NCBI RefSeq assembly: GCF_022414535.1
Contig: NZ_JADWYM010000002.1
Location: 124,001-188,000 of the forward strand
Origin: Streptomyces sp. MUM 2J
Lineage (GTDB): Bacteria > Actinomycetota > Actinomycetes > Streptomycetales > Streptomycetaceae
DNA length: 64,000 bases
Direction: 5' to 3'
Shown: in pieces, positions 53,539 through 61,809 of the stretch
Layout of the letters: each line of letters begins with the position of its first letter
How positions within the stretch are numbered: the first letter of the stretch is position 1
Notes under the pieces: model-generated
Database searches by the model: none
The model's input: the letters and a program-made list of their open reading frames with translations, nothing else
Told to the model about the DNA's origin: nothing
Position numbers and translations under genes: made by a program

Positions 53539-53880
53539 TCAGGTGAGTCGCCGTCCCATCTTCGCCGACTGCCGGTTATGCCCCTTCGTGTCCCACCACT
53601 CTTCCAGATGGGCATGGACGAGGTGCACGAGGTGCCCCAGTCGGTCGGGAGGGGGCGCGGGCGAGGTGAGCACGTCCACCCAGGATTTGTCGTGCCAGGG
53701 CAGAGTGACCACCCAGTGTTCGTCCGGGTGGCCTTGGCGGCTCACGGTCAGCCAGTACGTCAGCGTCGCGCTGCGATCCGGATGGTGCTCGACCGACATT
53801 TTCATGACGTCGAAGCGGAGTCCGTCAGCGGTGACGTACGAGCGACTCAGGGCCTGTTCGGCCGGTGTCTGTTCCTCCAC
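53539..53880 (-). CDS. Hypothetical protein, 113 residues
   Basis: The small soluble protein begins MEEQTPAEQALSRSYVTADGLRFDVMKMSVEHHPDRSATLTYWLTVSRQG and continues DEHWVVTLPWHDKSWVDVLTSP. AAAGGAGGT, 9 bp before the GTG, is a near-perfect ribosome site, so it is very likely expressed. No family is recognised. It sits at the edge of the element next to the secreted-protein gene. Confidence 0.75.
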   Translation of the reverse strand: MEEQTPAEQALSRSYVTADGLRFDVMKMSVEHHPDRSATLTYWLTVSRQGHPDEHWVVTLPWHDKSWVDVLTSPAPPPDRLGHLVHLVHAHLEEWWDTKGHNRQSAKMGRRLT

Positions 53881-53925
53881 AGGGACGAACCTCCTTTCAC
53901 CTCGACCCGCGCCCCAAGGTGTGGT

Positions 53926-54396
53926 CTAGCAGAAAGCAGCGCTGGCGGCGGCCGGCTGATCGACCTTATAGGCCGTCAGAAGATCATTGGTCCCGGCCGG
54001 GGTGCCGATGATGGTGCGGAACTTCTCCACTCGCGGGCACTGATTGGCGTAGGTGGAGTAACCGCCGCGGCCATTGGGGTCCCCGGAGAAGATGGCGGTG
54101 CTTATCTTCCGGTCCATCGTGCTGTTCCAGCCGTGCCGCTGCTTGATGTGCTTCCAGCCCCACGTGCTTGTGCCGCAGCGAAGGGTGAAGAACTGGGGCC
54201 CTCGATAGTACTTCTTCAGGATGTAGTTGCGGCTGTTGCTCCTGCACTTGGCGTCGAAGCTTTCGGCCGCCTCCGTGACGGTCTCCCCGGAGGCGGAGGA
54301 CGACGTGGCGGACGCGGAACCGGCTGCCGGAATCAGCAGGACCGATATGGCAGCAGCAGTAGACAGTGCCGCCTTGGCGGAAGCGTTGAGAATCAT
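53926..54396 (-). CDS. Small secreted protein with WKHIxxRH motif
   Basis: The 156-residue protein has a Sec signal (ASAKAALSTAAAISVLLIPAAGSASA). The mature part is about 125 residues with four Cys: FDAKCRSN, FTLRCGTSTWGWKHIKQRHGWN, YANQCPRVE and a final Cys. The W-x-x-W-K-H-I-x-x-R-H segment has the spacing of catalytic residues in some secreted nucleases and toxins, but no family is assigned. GAGGGGA precedes the ATG. No obvious immunity gene is adjacent except the 113-residue gene 45 bp downstream. Confidence 0.75.
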   Translation of the reverse strand: MILNASAKAALSTAAAISVLLIPAAGSASATSSSASGETVTEAAESFDAKCRSNSRNYILKKYYRGPQFFTLRCGTSTWGWKHIKQRHGWNSTMDRKISTAIFSGDPNGRGGYSTYANQCPRVEKFRTIIGTPAGTNDLLTAYKVDQPAAASAAFC

Positions 54397-54674
54397 GTGT
54401 TCCCCTCTGTTCTCCCAACGTGGTCAGCGAGGAGTGGATGTGAAGCGCCTCATTGGTGACGCTGCATCACCGTTTCATCACTGGTTGCACGCCATCAACC
54501 GACATTCAGGCCATCCCGGCACAGGTCTCGCAGCGCCGACCTCGATGCGACGGAACGCTGGCAAAGCGGAAGGGCAGCCCGGGGCGTGGCGTCCGGGGCC
54601 GCCCTTGGTGCTATCGGGACGTGTCACCGAGGTCTCTGGTCGCCTGGCGGTGAGCGGGCATCAGTAGTTGCCCG

Positions 54675-55040
54675 CTATTTCCCGCTTTGCGGCTTTCCTG
54701 CGACCGTATGGATCCGGTCAACCTTGGCGGCCCTGGTACGGGCTGCGCTGGGACGTTGGCCGTGGGCGAGCTGGGTACGGAGCTCGCCAATCTCGTCCAG
54801 GAGGAGATCGACGACGGTGCGGCTCTCGGCGATGAACTGGGCGTCCGCCTCGGCGCCGGCCAGAGCTTCGGGGTCTCCCTCGTGCACGACGTCGACGGAG
54901 GCGACGCGGTCGTCGTTGCTGTCGGCGATGAGGAAGCTGGTCACGCCTTCCTCGATGTCGATCCTGATGACGCCCCAGGGGCCCGGGACGGTCTTGTCTC
55001 GCAGGGCGGCGATGGCGGCGAGCTGTTCAGCGGTGAGCAC
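54675..55040 (-). CDS. Hypothetical element protein, 121 residues
   Basis: The acidic protein begins LTAEQLAAIAALRDKTVPGPWGVIRIDIEEGVTSFLIADSNDDRVASVDVVHEGDPEALAGAEADAQFIAESRTVVDLLLDEIGEL. Such AxFIAxSRTxVxxLLxEI proteins are common in actinophages and integrative elements and have no known role. The GTG start overlaps the upstream gene by 14 bp, so it is probably in the same operon. Confidence 0.75.
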   Translation of the reverse strand: MLTAEQLAAIAALRDKTVPGPWGVIRIDIEEGVTSFLIADSNDDRVASVDVVHEGDPEALAGAEADAQFIAESRTVVDLLLDEIGELRTQLAHGQRPSAARTRAAKVDRIHTVAGKPQSGK

Positions 55041-55527
55041 TGCCGGCCTCCTCGCGGGTCTCGGCGGGGACGGGTGCGAGGTAGCCCCGGCAGCCGCAGT
55101 ACTCGTAGCAGTTGGAGTCCTCGGGCGCGGTGCGCGGAACGCTCTGGTGGACGCCGCGTGCGTGGCCGCACCCAGGGCGGGCGCAGTGGGGGTGGTGCCG
55201 GTTGTCGTGCCGGTAGGCGGAGAGGCCGATGTCGTGGGTCGTCTTGCCGGTACCGCGGGTGGGTTCGGTGTCGGCGTAGCAGCCGGCCCAGCCGCAGTCG
55301 TGGTTGAAGGCGAAGGTGCCGGCGAAGGCCAGGGCGCCGCAGCGTCCGCAGCGGTACTGCGGGCAGCCGCGCTCGTCGAGCGGGATGGGCTTGCCCGTAC
55401 AGCAGTCGATCTTCAAGGATTCGCGATAGGCGGCGTGGCGGGCGGCTCGGGCGTCGCGTTCGGCCTCGCGGGCGGACCTGCGGTCCGTAGCGGCCTGCTT
55501 CTCTCCGAAGAGGTCGAGTTGTGTCAT
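55027..55527 (-). CDS. Cys-rich protein with N-terminal sliding-clamp-binding motif
   Basis: The 166-residue protein starts MTQLDLFGEKQ. Residues 3-7, QLDLF, are the consensus for binding the beta sliding clamp. The rest has many Cys/His in zinc-ribbon spacing: DCCTG, CPQYRCGRCGAL, CGWAGC, CARPGCGHARGVH, CYEYCGCRGYL. It may be a DNA-associated factor brought to replication forks. Role inferred only from the motif. A nearby methylase-like protein starts in a similar way. Confidence 0.75.
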   Translation of the reverse strand: MTQLDLFGEKQAATDRRSAREAERDARAARHAAYRESLKIDCCTGKPIPLDERGCPQYRCGRCGALAFAGTFAFNHDCGWAGCYADTEPTRGTGKTTHDIGLSAYRHDNRHHPHCARPGCGHARGVHQSVPRTAPEDSNCYEYCGCRGYLAPVPAETREEAGSAHR

Positions 55528-55598
55528 GACAGTTCTCAGATTCTCCCACGGGATGCGGGTGCGGGGCGGTCACTGGACCGCCCCGCACCCGGGGCTGA

Positions 55599-56333
55599 TC
55601 AGTTACTGGTTGCGGCTTCGGTCGGCTTCGACTTCTTCGCCTCGGCGTCCTGCGCCTTCGTCGCCTTGGCCGTCGTCGTGGCGCGGCGTGACCGGGGTGC
55701 TGGCGTCCGCTTCTTCGGTTCGGTGGCCTTCGCGGGCGTCTGTGTCTTCTTGGCTGTGGGGCGTGGGGGCTTCGCCGGGGCCTTCTTGGTAGTGGTCGCT
55801 TGCTCTGGCTTGGGCGTGTCGCCGCTCGTCGGCGCGTTGGCGGCTGCCGGGTTCTTCTCAGCGCCTGGAGCACGGCGGGGAGTCTTCTTAGGGAAGGCGC
55901 GCAGCGGTGGGCGCTCGCCGTCGAATGCCGGCAGCAGCCGGGCACGAATCCTCTGTGCCGCCGTCGTGGCGGGCGGGTTGGCGGTGAAGCAGACGCCGAC
56001 GTTGTAACGGATGCCAGCGGAGAGGTGCTTGAGGCTGTCGGCGTACGACTCGGTGTCGCGGTCACCCTCCTCGAACTCGCGGGGCGGCACGTTGAGCGCC
56101 CAGGTCTGGACGGCCTCGCCTCGCCAGAGGTGCTTGATGCCGATGCGGCGGCCGTCGGGGTGGGCGAGGTACGCGGACGGCCCGGGATGGGGTTTGTCGT
56201 CGGTGTCGACGGCCCAGCCGTCGCCGAGCGCGGCGGCGGTCGCGGCGACGAACTCGGCGAAGTCCGCGGGGAAGACTCGCTGTTTCTTCGGTGCGTCCGA
56301 GGTCTTGTGTGCGGTTGGTTTCGTCGGGCTCAT
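55599..56333 (-). CDS. Basic protein with histone H1-like C-terminal tail
   Basis: The 244-residue protein has an N-terminal domain of about 130 residues: FPADFAEFVAATAAALGDGWAVDTDDKPHPGPSAYLAHPDGRRIGIKHLWRGEAVQTW. From about 145 a tail of Lys, Ala, Pro and Thr repeats (AKPPRPTAKKTQTPAKATEPKKRTP) resembles eukaryotic H1 and actinobacterial nucleoid proteins. DNA binding by the tail is likely, in cis or as silencer. AGGAAGGA lies before the ATG. Confidence 0.8.
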   Translation of the reverse strand: MSPTKPTAHKTSDAPKKQRVFPADFAEFVAATAAALGDGWAVDTDDKPHPGPSAYLAHPDGRRIGIKHLWRGEAVQTWALNVPPREFEEGDRDTESYADSLKHLSAGIRYNVGVCFTANPPATTAAQRIRARLLPAFDGERPPLRAFPKKTPRRAPGAEKNPAAANAPTSGDTPKPEQATTTKKAPAKPPRPTAKKTQTPAKATEPKKRTPAPRSRRATTTAKATKAQDAEAKKSKPTEAATSN

Positions 56334-56376
56334 GAATCGTCCTTCCTGGTGGTGTGGTGAGGGGCAGAGACAACGG

Positions 56377-57378
56377 TCACGCCGCGGCTCCTTCGAAGAG
56401 CTGGTCGAGGGCACCGAGCAGCCGTCGGGCCTTCCGTTCGAACAGGGCCTGTTCCACGACGGCGTTGCGGTGCTTGATGACCGCGGTGCGCTCGGCCAGG
56501 GCCTCGGTGAGGCCGGCGTCCTCGGTGGCGAGGGTGTTGGCGCACCAGATGGCGGTCTTGGGGCCGAGGTCCCAGGTGATCGCGTTGACTGCGGCGCAGG
56601 CGGCGGCGAGGCGGTCGATGTCGTTGCCGAGCCACGTGTAGTCGTGCGGGTTGAGGCCGTGATGGCGCAGGGTCTGGGCGACGGAGCGGAACATGCCGCC
56701 GCTGCCGAGGGCCGGTTCGCGGATGGTGCGGCCATGGTCGGGACCGCTGATGAGGATCTCGGCCATCAGGTCGGAGACTGACGGTGGGGTGTGGTACTCG
56801 CCGCGCCACTTCTTGTCGCTCTTGTGGCGCAGGCCCGTGAGCAGGGGGCTGAGGACGTCGGCCTCCGACCGCTCATAAGCGTCGTCGCTCGCGGTGAGGT
56901 CGAACAGCCCGTTGTAGATCGCGGTGTGGATGACGGCCTGGACGGCACGCAGTTGGTACTCGTCGGGGCCCTCCTCCACCCAGTCGTGCAGGGGACGCGC
57001 GACCTCGATGAGGTCGGGGCGGGCCATCCACTGGACGCCCCAGATCTCCCGTAGGAGCGGTGGGAGCTGGGCCGGTTCGAGGGTGAGGAGCCAGTCGCTG
57101 ACGAGCGGTTCCCGGAAGAAGGAGAGCGCGGCGATGGTGCCGAGCGGGACGTCCATGCGGTTGCCGCCGTAGTGGCTGAACCAGGCGGCGATGACGTTCT
57201 CGGCGACTTCCATGGCGTGCCGGTGCGGGTCGCCCGGGAAGGCGCGGTGCTGACGGCGCGAGGCGGGGGTGGGGCGTGGCTTGGGTGGCTTGGCGGCTTT
57301 CTCCTCGCGCCGCTTGGCGCGCTCTTCGAGCTTCTGCTCCACCTCGCCGAACAGGTCGAACTGGGCCACGGCGCTCAC
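56377..57378 (-). CDS. N-6 DNA methylase-like protein lacking the catalytic NPPY motif
   Basis: The protein of about 333 residues begins VSAVAQFDLFGEVEQ, with QFDLF (6-10) matching the sliding-clamp-binding consensus. From about 165 it shows type I methylase (HsdM-like) wording: YHTPPSVSDLMAEILISG, REPALGSGGMFRSVAQTL (SAM motif I), WLGNDIDRLAAACAAVNAITWDLG. The text that follows, where NPPF/Y should be, is AIWCANTLATEDAGL; no NPP is found. It may bind SAM or DNA without methylating. The GTG start overlaps the upstream stop by 4 bp. Confidence 0.8.
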   Translation of the reverse strand: MSAVAQFDLFGEVEQKLEERAKRREEKAAKPPKPRPTPASRRQHRAFPGDPHRHAMEVAENVIAAWFSHYGGNRMDVPLGTIAALSFFREPLVSDWLLTLEPAQLPPLLREIWGVQWMARPDLIEVARPLHDWVEEGPDEYQLRAVQAVIHTAIYNGLFDLTASDDAYERSEADVLSPLLTGLRHKSDKKWRGEYHTPPSVSDLMAEILISGPDHGRTIREPALGSGGMFRSVAQTLRHHGLNPHDYTWLGNDIDRLAAACAAVNAITWDLGPKTAIWCANTLATEDAGLTEALAERTAVIKHRNAVVEQALFERKARRLLGALDQLFEGAAA

Positions 57379-58022
57379 CGCCCCGCCGAATCGGTCGTCG
57401 TGTCCGGCGACGTGAACGGGTGTGGTGGGGCGCCCTCGGGGGCGGGGACGGGGCCCGCCTGCAGGATCGTCGTGGCACGTTCGGCGCACTGGATGTAGTA
57501 GGCGTGGTCCTCGCGGAGGCGTCGCATGCGCTCCTCGTGCTGCGCGATGAGTCCGCCGTACCGGTGCAGGGAACTGGGCGCGCAGTGGTGTTCGTGGGCG
57601 CGGCGCAGTTCCGGGGCCCAGGGCTGGGCCAGCCAGTGCCGAGCCAGCGCGGACACGATGGCGGTGGCCCGGCGCGCCGTGCCCTTCGGGGCACGGATGG
57701 GGGCGCTGATGATGAGGCGGTACGGGCGCAGCCGCAGGTCGCCCGAGACGAGGGCGGTGCGGGTGAAGGACTCGGTGCCGGCCAGGGTGAGGCCGAACAG
57801 CACCGGTGCCTCGTCCATCTGGAAGCCGAGCGGCCCGCTGCCGTACGCGACGTGGAGGATCTCCTCCATTGGGTCCTGGTCGGCCTCGGGGTGGTGGTCG
57901 GGGTCCCAGCCGAGGGTGAAGGCGCCGATGCCGGTGACGCGGTAGACGGCCTGACCGGTGTCGAAGTCGGCGTATTCGGCGACCTCGAGGGCGGGGCCGC
58001 TGCCGACGGTGAAGGTGAGCAC
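57375..58022 (-). CDS. Hypothetical element protein, 215 residues
   Basis: The protein reads LTFTVGSGPALEVAEYADFDTGQAVYRVTGIGAFTLGWDPDHHPEADQDPMEEILHVAYGSG, then a basic helical part with HWLAQPWAPELRRAHEHHCAPSSLHRYGGLIAQHEERMRRLREDHAYYI. No family or catalytic motif is recognised. Four-base overlap with the methylase-like gene (GTGA) shows co-translation, so a shared function is plausible. Start is GTG. Confidence 0.7.
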   Translation of the reverse strand: MLTFTVGSGPALEVAEYADFDTGQAVYRVTGIGAFTLGWDPDHHPEADQDPMEEILHVAYGSGPLGFQMDEAPVLFGLTLAGTESFTRTALVSGDLRLRPYRLIISAPIRAPKGTARRATAIVSALARHWLAQPWAPELRRAHEHHCAPSSLHRYGGLIAQHEERMRRLREDHAYYIQCAERATTILQAGPVPAPEGAPPHPFTSPDTTTDSAGR

Positions 58023-58122
58023 GAGGGTGTCCTTTCTCGTGATTCAGGCATGAGTGGGGTAGGGGGCCGGCCATTGCCGCGGGCTCGGCCCCCTGGCGTG
58101 AGGTGGTGCGGGTGGGCTGGGG

Positions 58123-58518
58123 CTATCCGTGCTCGGCGCGCCAGCCGCCGACGTACGCCCCGACCTCCTCGGCGAGGGGTTCGAGGGACATGTCGCCGGG
58201 CGGCTCGTCCTCGTCGGTCGTGGTGTCGTAGATGACCTTGGCCGTGCCGAAGGTGTTGTCGATGTGCACGGCCTTCCAGCCGCCGATCTCGCTGCGGTCG
58301 TCGTGCCAGGGGAGCGAGTAGCGGCCGGCGATCGCGATGTACTGCTCGCCGTCGTTGGTGAGCTGGACGGTGATGTTCAGCTCGTTGCCGCACCAGTCCA
58401 CGCCGACGTCCGTGCAGCGCTGTTCGAGGGCCTTGATGACGTCCGCGTACAGGGCCCGGGCCTTCTCCTCGTCGGCGCGGCGCAGGAGTTGAACGGCGCT
58501 GAGGTAGTGGAGCGCCAT
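58123..58518 (-). CDS. Hypothetical element protein, 131 residues
   Basis: Begins MALHYLSAVQLLRRADEEKARALYADVIKALEQRCTDVG, then beta-rich WCGNELNITVQLTNDGEQYIAIAGRYSLPWHDDRSEIGGWKAVHIDN, and an acidic end (DEDEPPGDMSLEPLAEEVGAYV). No known domain. Its ATG overlaps the upstream stop (ATGA). Confidence 0.7.
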   Translation of the reverse strand: MALHYLSAVQLLRRADEEKARALYADVIKALEQRCTDVGVDWCGNELNITVQLTNDGEQYIAIAGRYSLPWHDDRSEIGGWKAVHIDNTFGTAKVIYDTTTDEDEPPGDMSLEPLAEEVGAYVGGWRAEHG

Positions 58519-58883
58519 CACTCGGCCTCCTGGTCCGGGGCGGGGGCGTGGTCGGCACAGACGAACGAGAGGGGTTCGCCGTCGTGGGGGAGGTCGAGCT
58601 CGACGTCCTGGCTCCTGCGACACAGCAGGCAGGTCAGGGAGACGCGGCGGACCATACGGAGGACCCGGACCGGTGTGCGGGCCGGGAGGTGCATCGGCTC
58701 GGTGCGACCGGGAAGGGCCAGGGCGAGCAGGACGAGCTCGGAGGAGAGGACGGTCTTCTTGACACCCGCCACGGCGAGCGGGGTGCTCGGCGCGTCCGGG
58801 AAGGCGAACACGTCGCCGGCGCGCAGCTCGTGCGCGTACACGGATCTGGTGAAACTGACGGTGATCACGGCGTGACCGCTCAT
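58518..58883 (-). CDS. Hypothetical zinc-ribbon-like protein, 121 residues
   Basis: The protein starts MSGHAVITVSFTRSVYAHELRAGDVFAFPDAP, has a strand-rich middle, and ends with SLTCLLCRRSQDVEL and FVCADH. CxxC followed by CxxH makes a plausible zinc site. There is no known family. It overlaps the next gene by one base (ATGA); AGAGAG lies upstream of the ATG. Confidence 0.7.
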   Translation of the reverse strand: MSGHAVITVSFTRSVYAHELRAGDVFAFPDAPSTPLAVAGVKKTVLSSELVLLALALPGRTEPMHLPARTPVRVLRMVRRVSLTCLLCRRSQDVELDLPHDGEPLSFVCADHAPAPDQEAE

Positions 58884-58967
58884 GCTGAACGACTCTCTTT
58901 CGATTGTGGATGGGAGTTGTCGGCTGGCTCCGGTTGCCGTCTCGCACACGGCGCCGGAGGCCTGTGG

Positions 58968-59510
58968 CTAGTCGTCGATCAGGTGCACAGGACCGTGGAG
59001 AGGGCCTCGGTCGAGCTCCTCGGCGATGTGCGGAGGGACGCGGGGCACCTGGCCTACGTGGAGGGTGAGCTCGCCGCCCATAAAGGCGACGGCGACCGTG
59101 CCGTCCGGCTCGACGCGGGCGACGCGGCCGTAGAGCGGCTGCTCGGGGTGCCTGCCCCAGTCGTGGACGGCGAGCGGCGGCAGGTGCCGCGCGCACAGGC
59201 CCTGGTCGCGCAGGGAGAGGTGTGGCGCCGACGGGTGCCAGCAGGGTTGCCCGTCGGGGCGGGGGTGCTCGCAGCCGCGGGCGATGTGGCCGTAGCCGTC
59301 GCAGCGGATCAGCGCCGGGCTCGGCCACGTCTCCCGGGCGCGTACGACGGCGAAGGTGACGGCACCGTGCGGGCCCTGGTCGTGGTGGGCGGCGTACTCG
59401 ATGGTCAGGCCGATGGTCATCGGCCAGGTCTGCAGCACGTTCGCGGCGATCGTCTGGGCGTGTACGGCGGGGACGGCGGGCGCGGGCGTGTGCTCGATGG
59501 TCAGGGGCAT
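58968..59510 (-). CDS. Hypothetical Cys/His-rich element protein, 180 residues
   Basis: It reads GLTIEYAAHHDQGPHGAVTFAVVRARETWP, then RCDGYGHIARGCEHPRPDGQPCWHPSAPHLSLRDQGLCARHLPP, a metal-binding-like Cys/His cluster. A strand region follows (YGRVARVEPDGTVAVAFMGGELTLHVGQV). No family is recognised. Its start overlaps the end of the upstream gene by 10 bp. Confidence 0.7.
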   Translation of the reverse strand: MPLTIEHTPAPAVPAVHAQTIAANVLQTWPMTIGLTIEYAAHHDQGPHGAVTFAVVRARETWPSPALIRCDGYGHIARGCEHPRPDGQPCWHPSAPHLSLRDQGLCARHLPPLAVHDWGRHPEQPLYGRVARVEPDGTVAVAFMGGELTLHVGQVPRVPPHIAEELDRGPLHGPVHLIDD

Positions 59511-60232
59511 GACACTCCTTTCTCCTCGCCGGTCTCGGTCTGCGGGAGCAGCAGGTACGCGGTCTCCTCCGACGGGCCGCCGACCCGCGTCAGGTATCGC
59601 GCCCGCAGGTGCGGCAGGGAGCGGATCTGCCAGATGAGCCCGCGGATGATCCGGCCGGTCTCCTCAGGCCACAGCGGCCGGTCGGGCTCGGCGTGGACCG
59701 TGGCACTGACGCCCGTGGTGCCGACCGTGGTCACGCCGGCCACGCGGGGCCGCATGGGCGAGAGGTCGACAGTGAGCAGGTCCGCGTCGGGGTGGTGCGC
59801 GCGGACGAGATCGGCGATGCGCGCGGCACGGTCGACGGGCGGGATATCGAGCACCCAGCGTTTGCCGGGCAGGGGCTCGGGGCGTACGGCACTCCAGGCG
59901 ACCGAGTTCAGCCGGTCGAGGGAGTACGTGAGGTCGTCGCCGATCTCACCGGGATCGACCGCGGTGATCCCGCTGTCCCGGCGTACGTCCAGGATCAGCT
60001 CCTCCGTGCTGTCTTCGCGGGTCGCCCACAGACCGTCCAGCTCGATCACGCCGTCGGCGGTGACGTGGACGAAGGTGATGTGCGTGGTCTCCGGGCACGC
60101 CTCGACGAGGCGCGCGGCGACGAAGTCGAGCATCGCGACCTCGTACCGTTCCTGGGCCTGGTCCACCATGCGGACGGCGCGTTCGAGGTGGCGCCGGGCG
60201 TCGATGGTCCGTGGAGCTTCGCTGCTGGTCAT
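59501..60232 (-). CDS. Hypothetical element protein, paralogue of its upstream neighbour
   Basis: The 243-residue protein includes AMLDFVAARLVEACPETTHITFVHVTADGVIELDGLWA, PVDRAARIADLVRAHHPDADLLTVDLSP and IRSLPHLRARYLT. The next gene product has the same landmarks in the same order (AILDDIAARVRLAHPEAAYLEID, SADRAATVAAIVRGHVPDAESLI, LYALPHLRGRHLT). The pair arose by duplication. No function known. The ATG overlaps the upstream stop (ATGA). Confidence 0.72.
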   Translation of the reverse strand: MTSSEAPRTIDARRHLERAVRMVDQAQERYEVAMLDFVAARLVEACPETTHITFVHVTADGVIELDGLWATREDSTEELILDVRRDSGITAVDPGEIGDDLTYSLDRLNSVAWSAVRPEPLPGKRWVLDIPPVDRAARIADLVRAHHPDADLLTVDLSPMRPRVAGVTTVGTTGVSATVHAEPDRPLWPEETGRIIRGLIWQIRSLPHLRARYLTRVGGPSEETAYLLLPQTETGEEKGVSCP

Positions 60233-60999
60233 GACGATTCGGCTCCCTTCTTGTGGTCGCGGTACGGGAAGACGAGCTGCCACAGCTGTCCCTCGTGTTC
60301 GGCGGTGATGTCGACACACGGGGTGAGGTGGCGGCCGCGCAGGTGCGGCAGGGCGTAGAGCTGGCCGAGGACGCGGGCCAGCTCGTGGGAGACGTCGCGC
60401 GGCCACGGGCCGTCCTCGGTCTCCGGGGAGCAGAGAGGGCACGGGACGCTGATCGTCCCGCCGCCGCTGAGCGTGACCTGCTCGAAGCCGACGGCGATGC
60501 GTTCGCCGCGTTCCGCGAAGCGGCAGATCAGCGATTCGGCGTCGGGGACGTGACCGCGGACGATCGCGGCGACGGTGGCGGCGCGATCCGCCGACGGGAG
60601 GACGAGCCAGCGCCGGTCACGGTGCTCGTAGACGGGGTGCGGCTCGACGACGCCCCAGTGGTGGAGGAACGAGCCGGTCAGTGCGCGGCCGAGGTCGTCG
60701 ACGAGTTCGTCGAGGTCCAGCGGCCCGTCCCGCCACTCCTGCTCCGGGTCGTCGTGCGGGTCGTACAAGAAGCGGCAGGTGCCGATCGCGGACTTCTGGG
60801 CGCTCCAGATGCCGTGCAGCTCGACGTCGCCGTCGGCGTCGATGTCGATCTCCAGGTAGGCGGCCTCGGGGTGGGCCAGGCGTACTCGGGCGGCGATGTC
60901 GTCGAGGATCGCGAGGAAGAGCGTCTGGCCCGCCTGGACGTAGGCGGTCGCGAGATCGTTGAGCGGAAGCTGAGTGGGTCGAAGTCGCTCGTCATCCAT
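60229..60999 (-). CDS. Hypothetical element protein, paralogue of its downstream neighbour
   Basis: The 256-residue acidic protein begins MDDERLRPTQLPLNDLATAYVQAGQTLFLAILDDIAARV. It then has LEIDIDADGDVELHGIWSAQ, a CPLCSP pair of Cys, and ends LPHLRGRHLTPCVDITAEHEGQLWQLVFPYRDHKK. It is a diverged duplicate of the next gene and coupled to it. Function unknown. Confidence 0.72.
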   Translation of the reverse strand: MDDERLRPTQLPLNDLATAYVQAGQTLFLAILDDIAARVRLAHPEAAYLEIDIDADGDVELHGIWSAQKSAIGTCRFLYDPHDDPEQEWRDGPLDLDELVDDLGRALTGSFLHHWGVVEPHPVYEHRDRRWLVLPSADRAATVAAIVRGHVPDAESLICRFAERGERIAVGFEQVTLSGGGTISVPCPLCSPETEDGPWPRDVSHELARVLGQLYALPHLRGRHLTPCVDITAEHEGQLWQLVFPYRDHKKGAESS

Positions 61000-61030
61000 G
61001 GAAGTGCCTCCTTGATGTGTGTTGGGTCGA

Positions 61031-61717
61031 TCAACAGGCGCTGCGACGCAGGACGATGGCGGTCGCGTTGTCCGGCCCGTCGATGCCGGCGGCGGCCGCG
61101 AGGAGTTCGGCGCCGTTGTACGGGTCGTCGCACAGGAGCGCGGCGATGGTGGTCTGGTCGGTGACGTTCTGGCTTACGCCGTCGGTGCACAGCAGGACGC
61201 TGGCGGTGCCGCGCGCGGGCAGGGACGTGGTCACGAACTCATGGCGGGCGACGGTGCGCGTGACCTTGCGGTCGTACATCGGCAACGGGCCGCTCTGCGC
61301 GGAGTGATGGCGGATGCGCTCGCCGAGCGAGTGGTCGTACGTGGCGCGCTGGAGCTCACCGTCGGTGGTGAGGGCATAGACGCGGCACAGCCCGGCCCAG
61401 GCGATCCGGATACGGCTGTGGGCCGGGTCGAACAGCGCGGTGACGATGGATGCGTCCGCGGTGACGCCGCTGGCGGCGAGCTTGCTGCGGGCACCGAGGC
61501 AGCCGAGTTCGGGTGTGGACGCGAGCGCGGTGGTGGCGGCCGCGCCGGCGGTGAGCTCGGCGGCGTCTGCCGCAGCCGAGGTGTCGCCGATTCCGTCGGT
61601 GACAGCCACGGCGATACGGCCGGTGGCCCGGTCGCCGCCGACGGAGAACGCGTCCGCCTGGACTTCGCGGCGGCCCTGCCGCTGCGCGCCGCCCACGCGC
61701 CATGCTGTTCGGGACAT
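61031..61717 (-). CDS. PP2C-family serine/threonine phosphatase
   Basis: The 228-residue cytosolic protein keeps the PP2C metal motifs: QADAFSVGG near the start, VAVTDGIGDT (DGxGD), LLCTDGVSQNV and GPDNATAIVL (DN). A manganese-dependent protein phosphatase is therefore likely. AAAGGAG precedes the ATG. In an element it may reverse host kinase signals or control element genes; no kinase is encoded nearby inside the element. Length is slightly short for the family. Confidence 0.88.
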   Translation of the reverse strand: MSRTAWRVGGAQRQGRREVQADAFSVGGDRATGRIAVAVTDGIGDTSAAADAAELTAGAAATTALASTPELGCLGARSKLAASGVTADASIVTALFDPAHSRIRIAWAGLCRVYALTTDGELQRATYDHSLGERIRHHSAQSGPLPMYDRKVTRTVARHEFVTTSLPARGTASVLLCTDGVSQNVTDQTTIAALLCDDPYNGAELLAAAAGIDGPDNATAIVLRRSAC

Positions 61718-61809
61718 GCGGGGACTCCTTTGTGTGCGAAGGGAATGGGGAGGACCCTCCCGGGGCCGCGGCCGCTCGCACCGGCGCGGCCCCGGGAGGG
61801 GGCGTGGCG

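Noticed and set aside
53158..54459. 433-codon + strand open frame across the att core
   Set aside because: It starts in the tRNA remnant, shows no domain and is opposite two well-supported minus-strand genes with strong ribosome sites.
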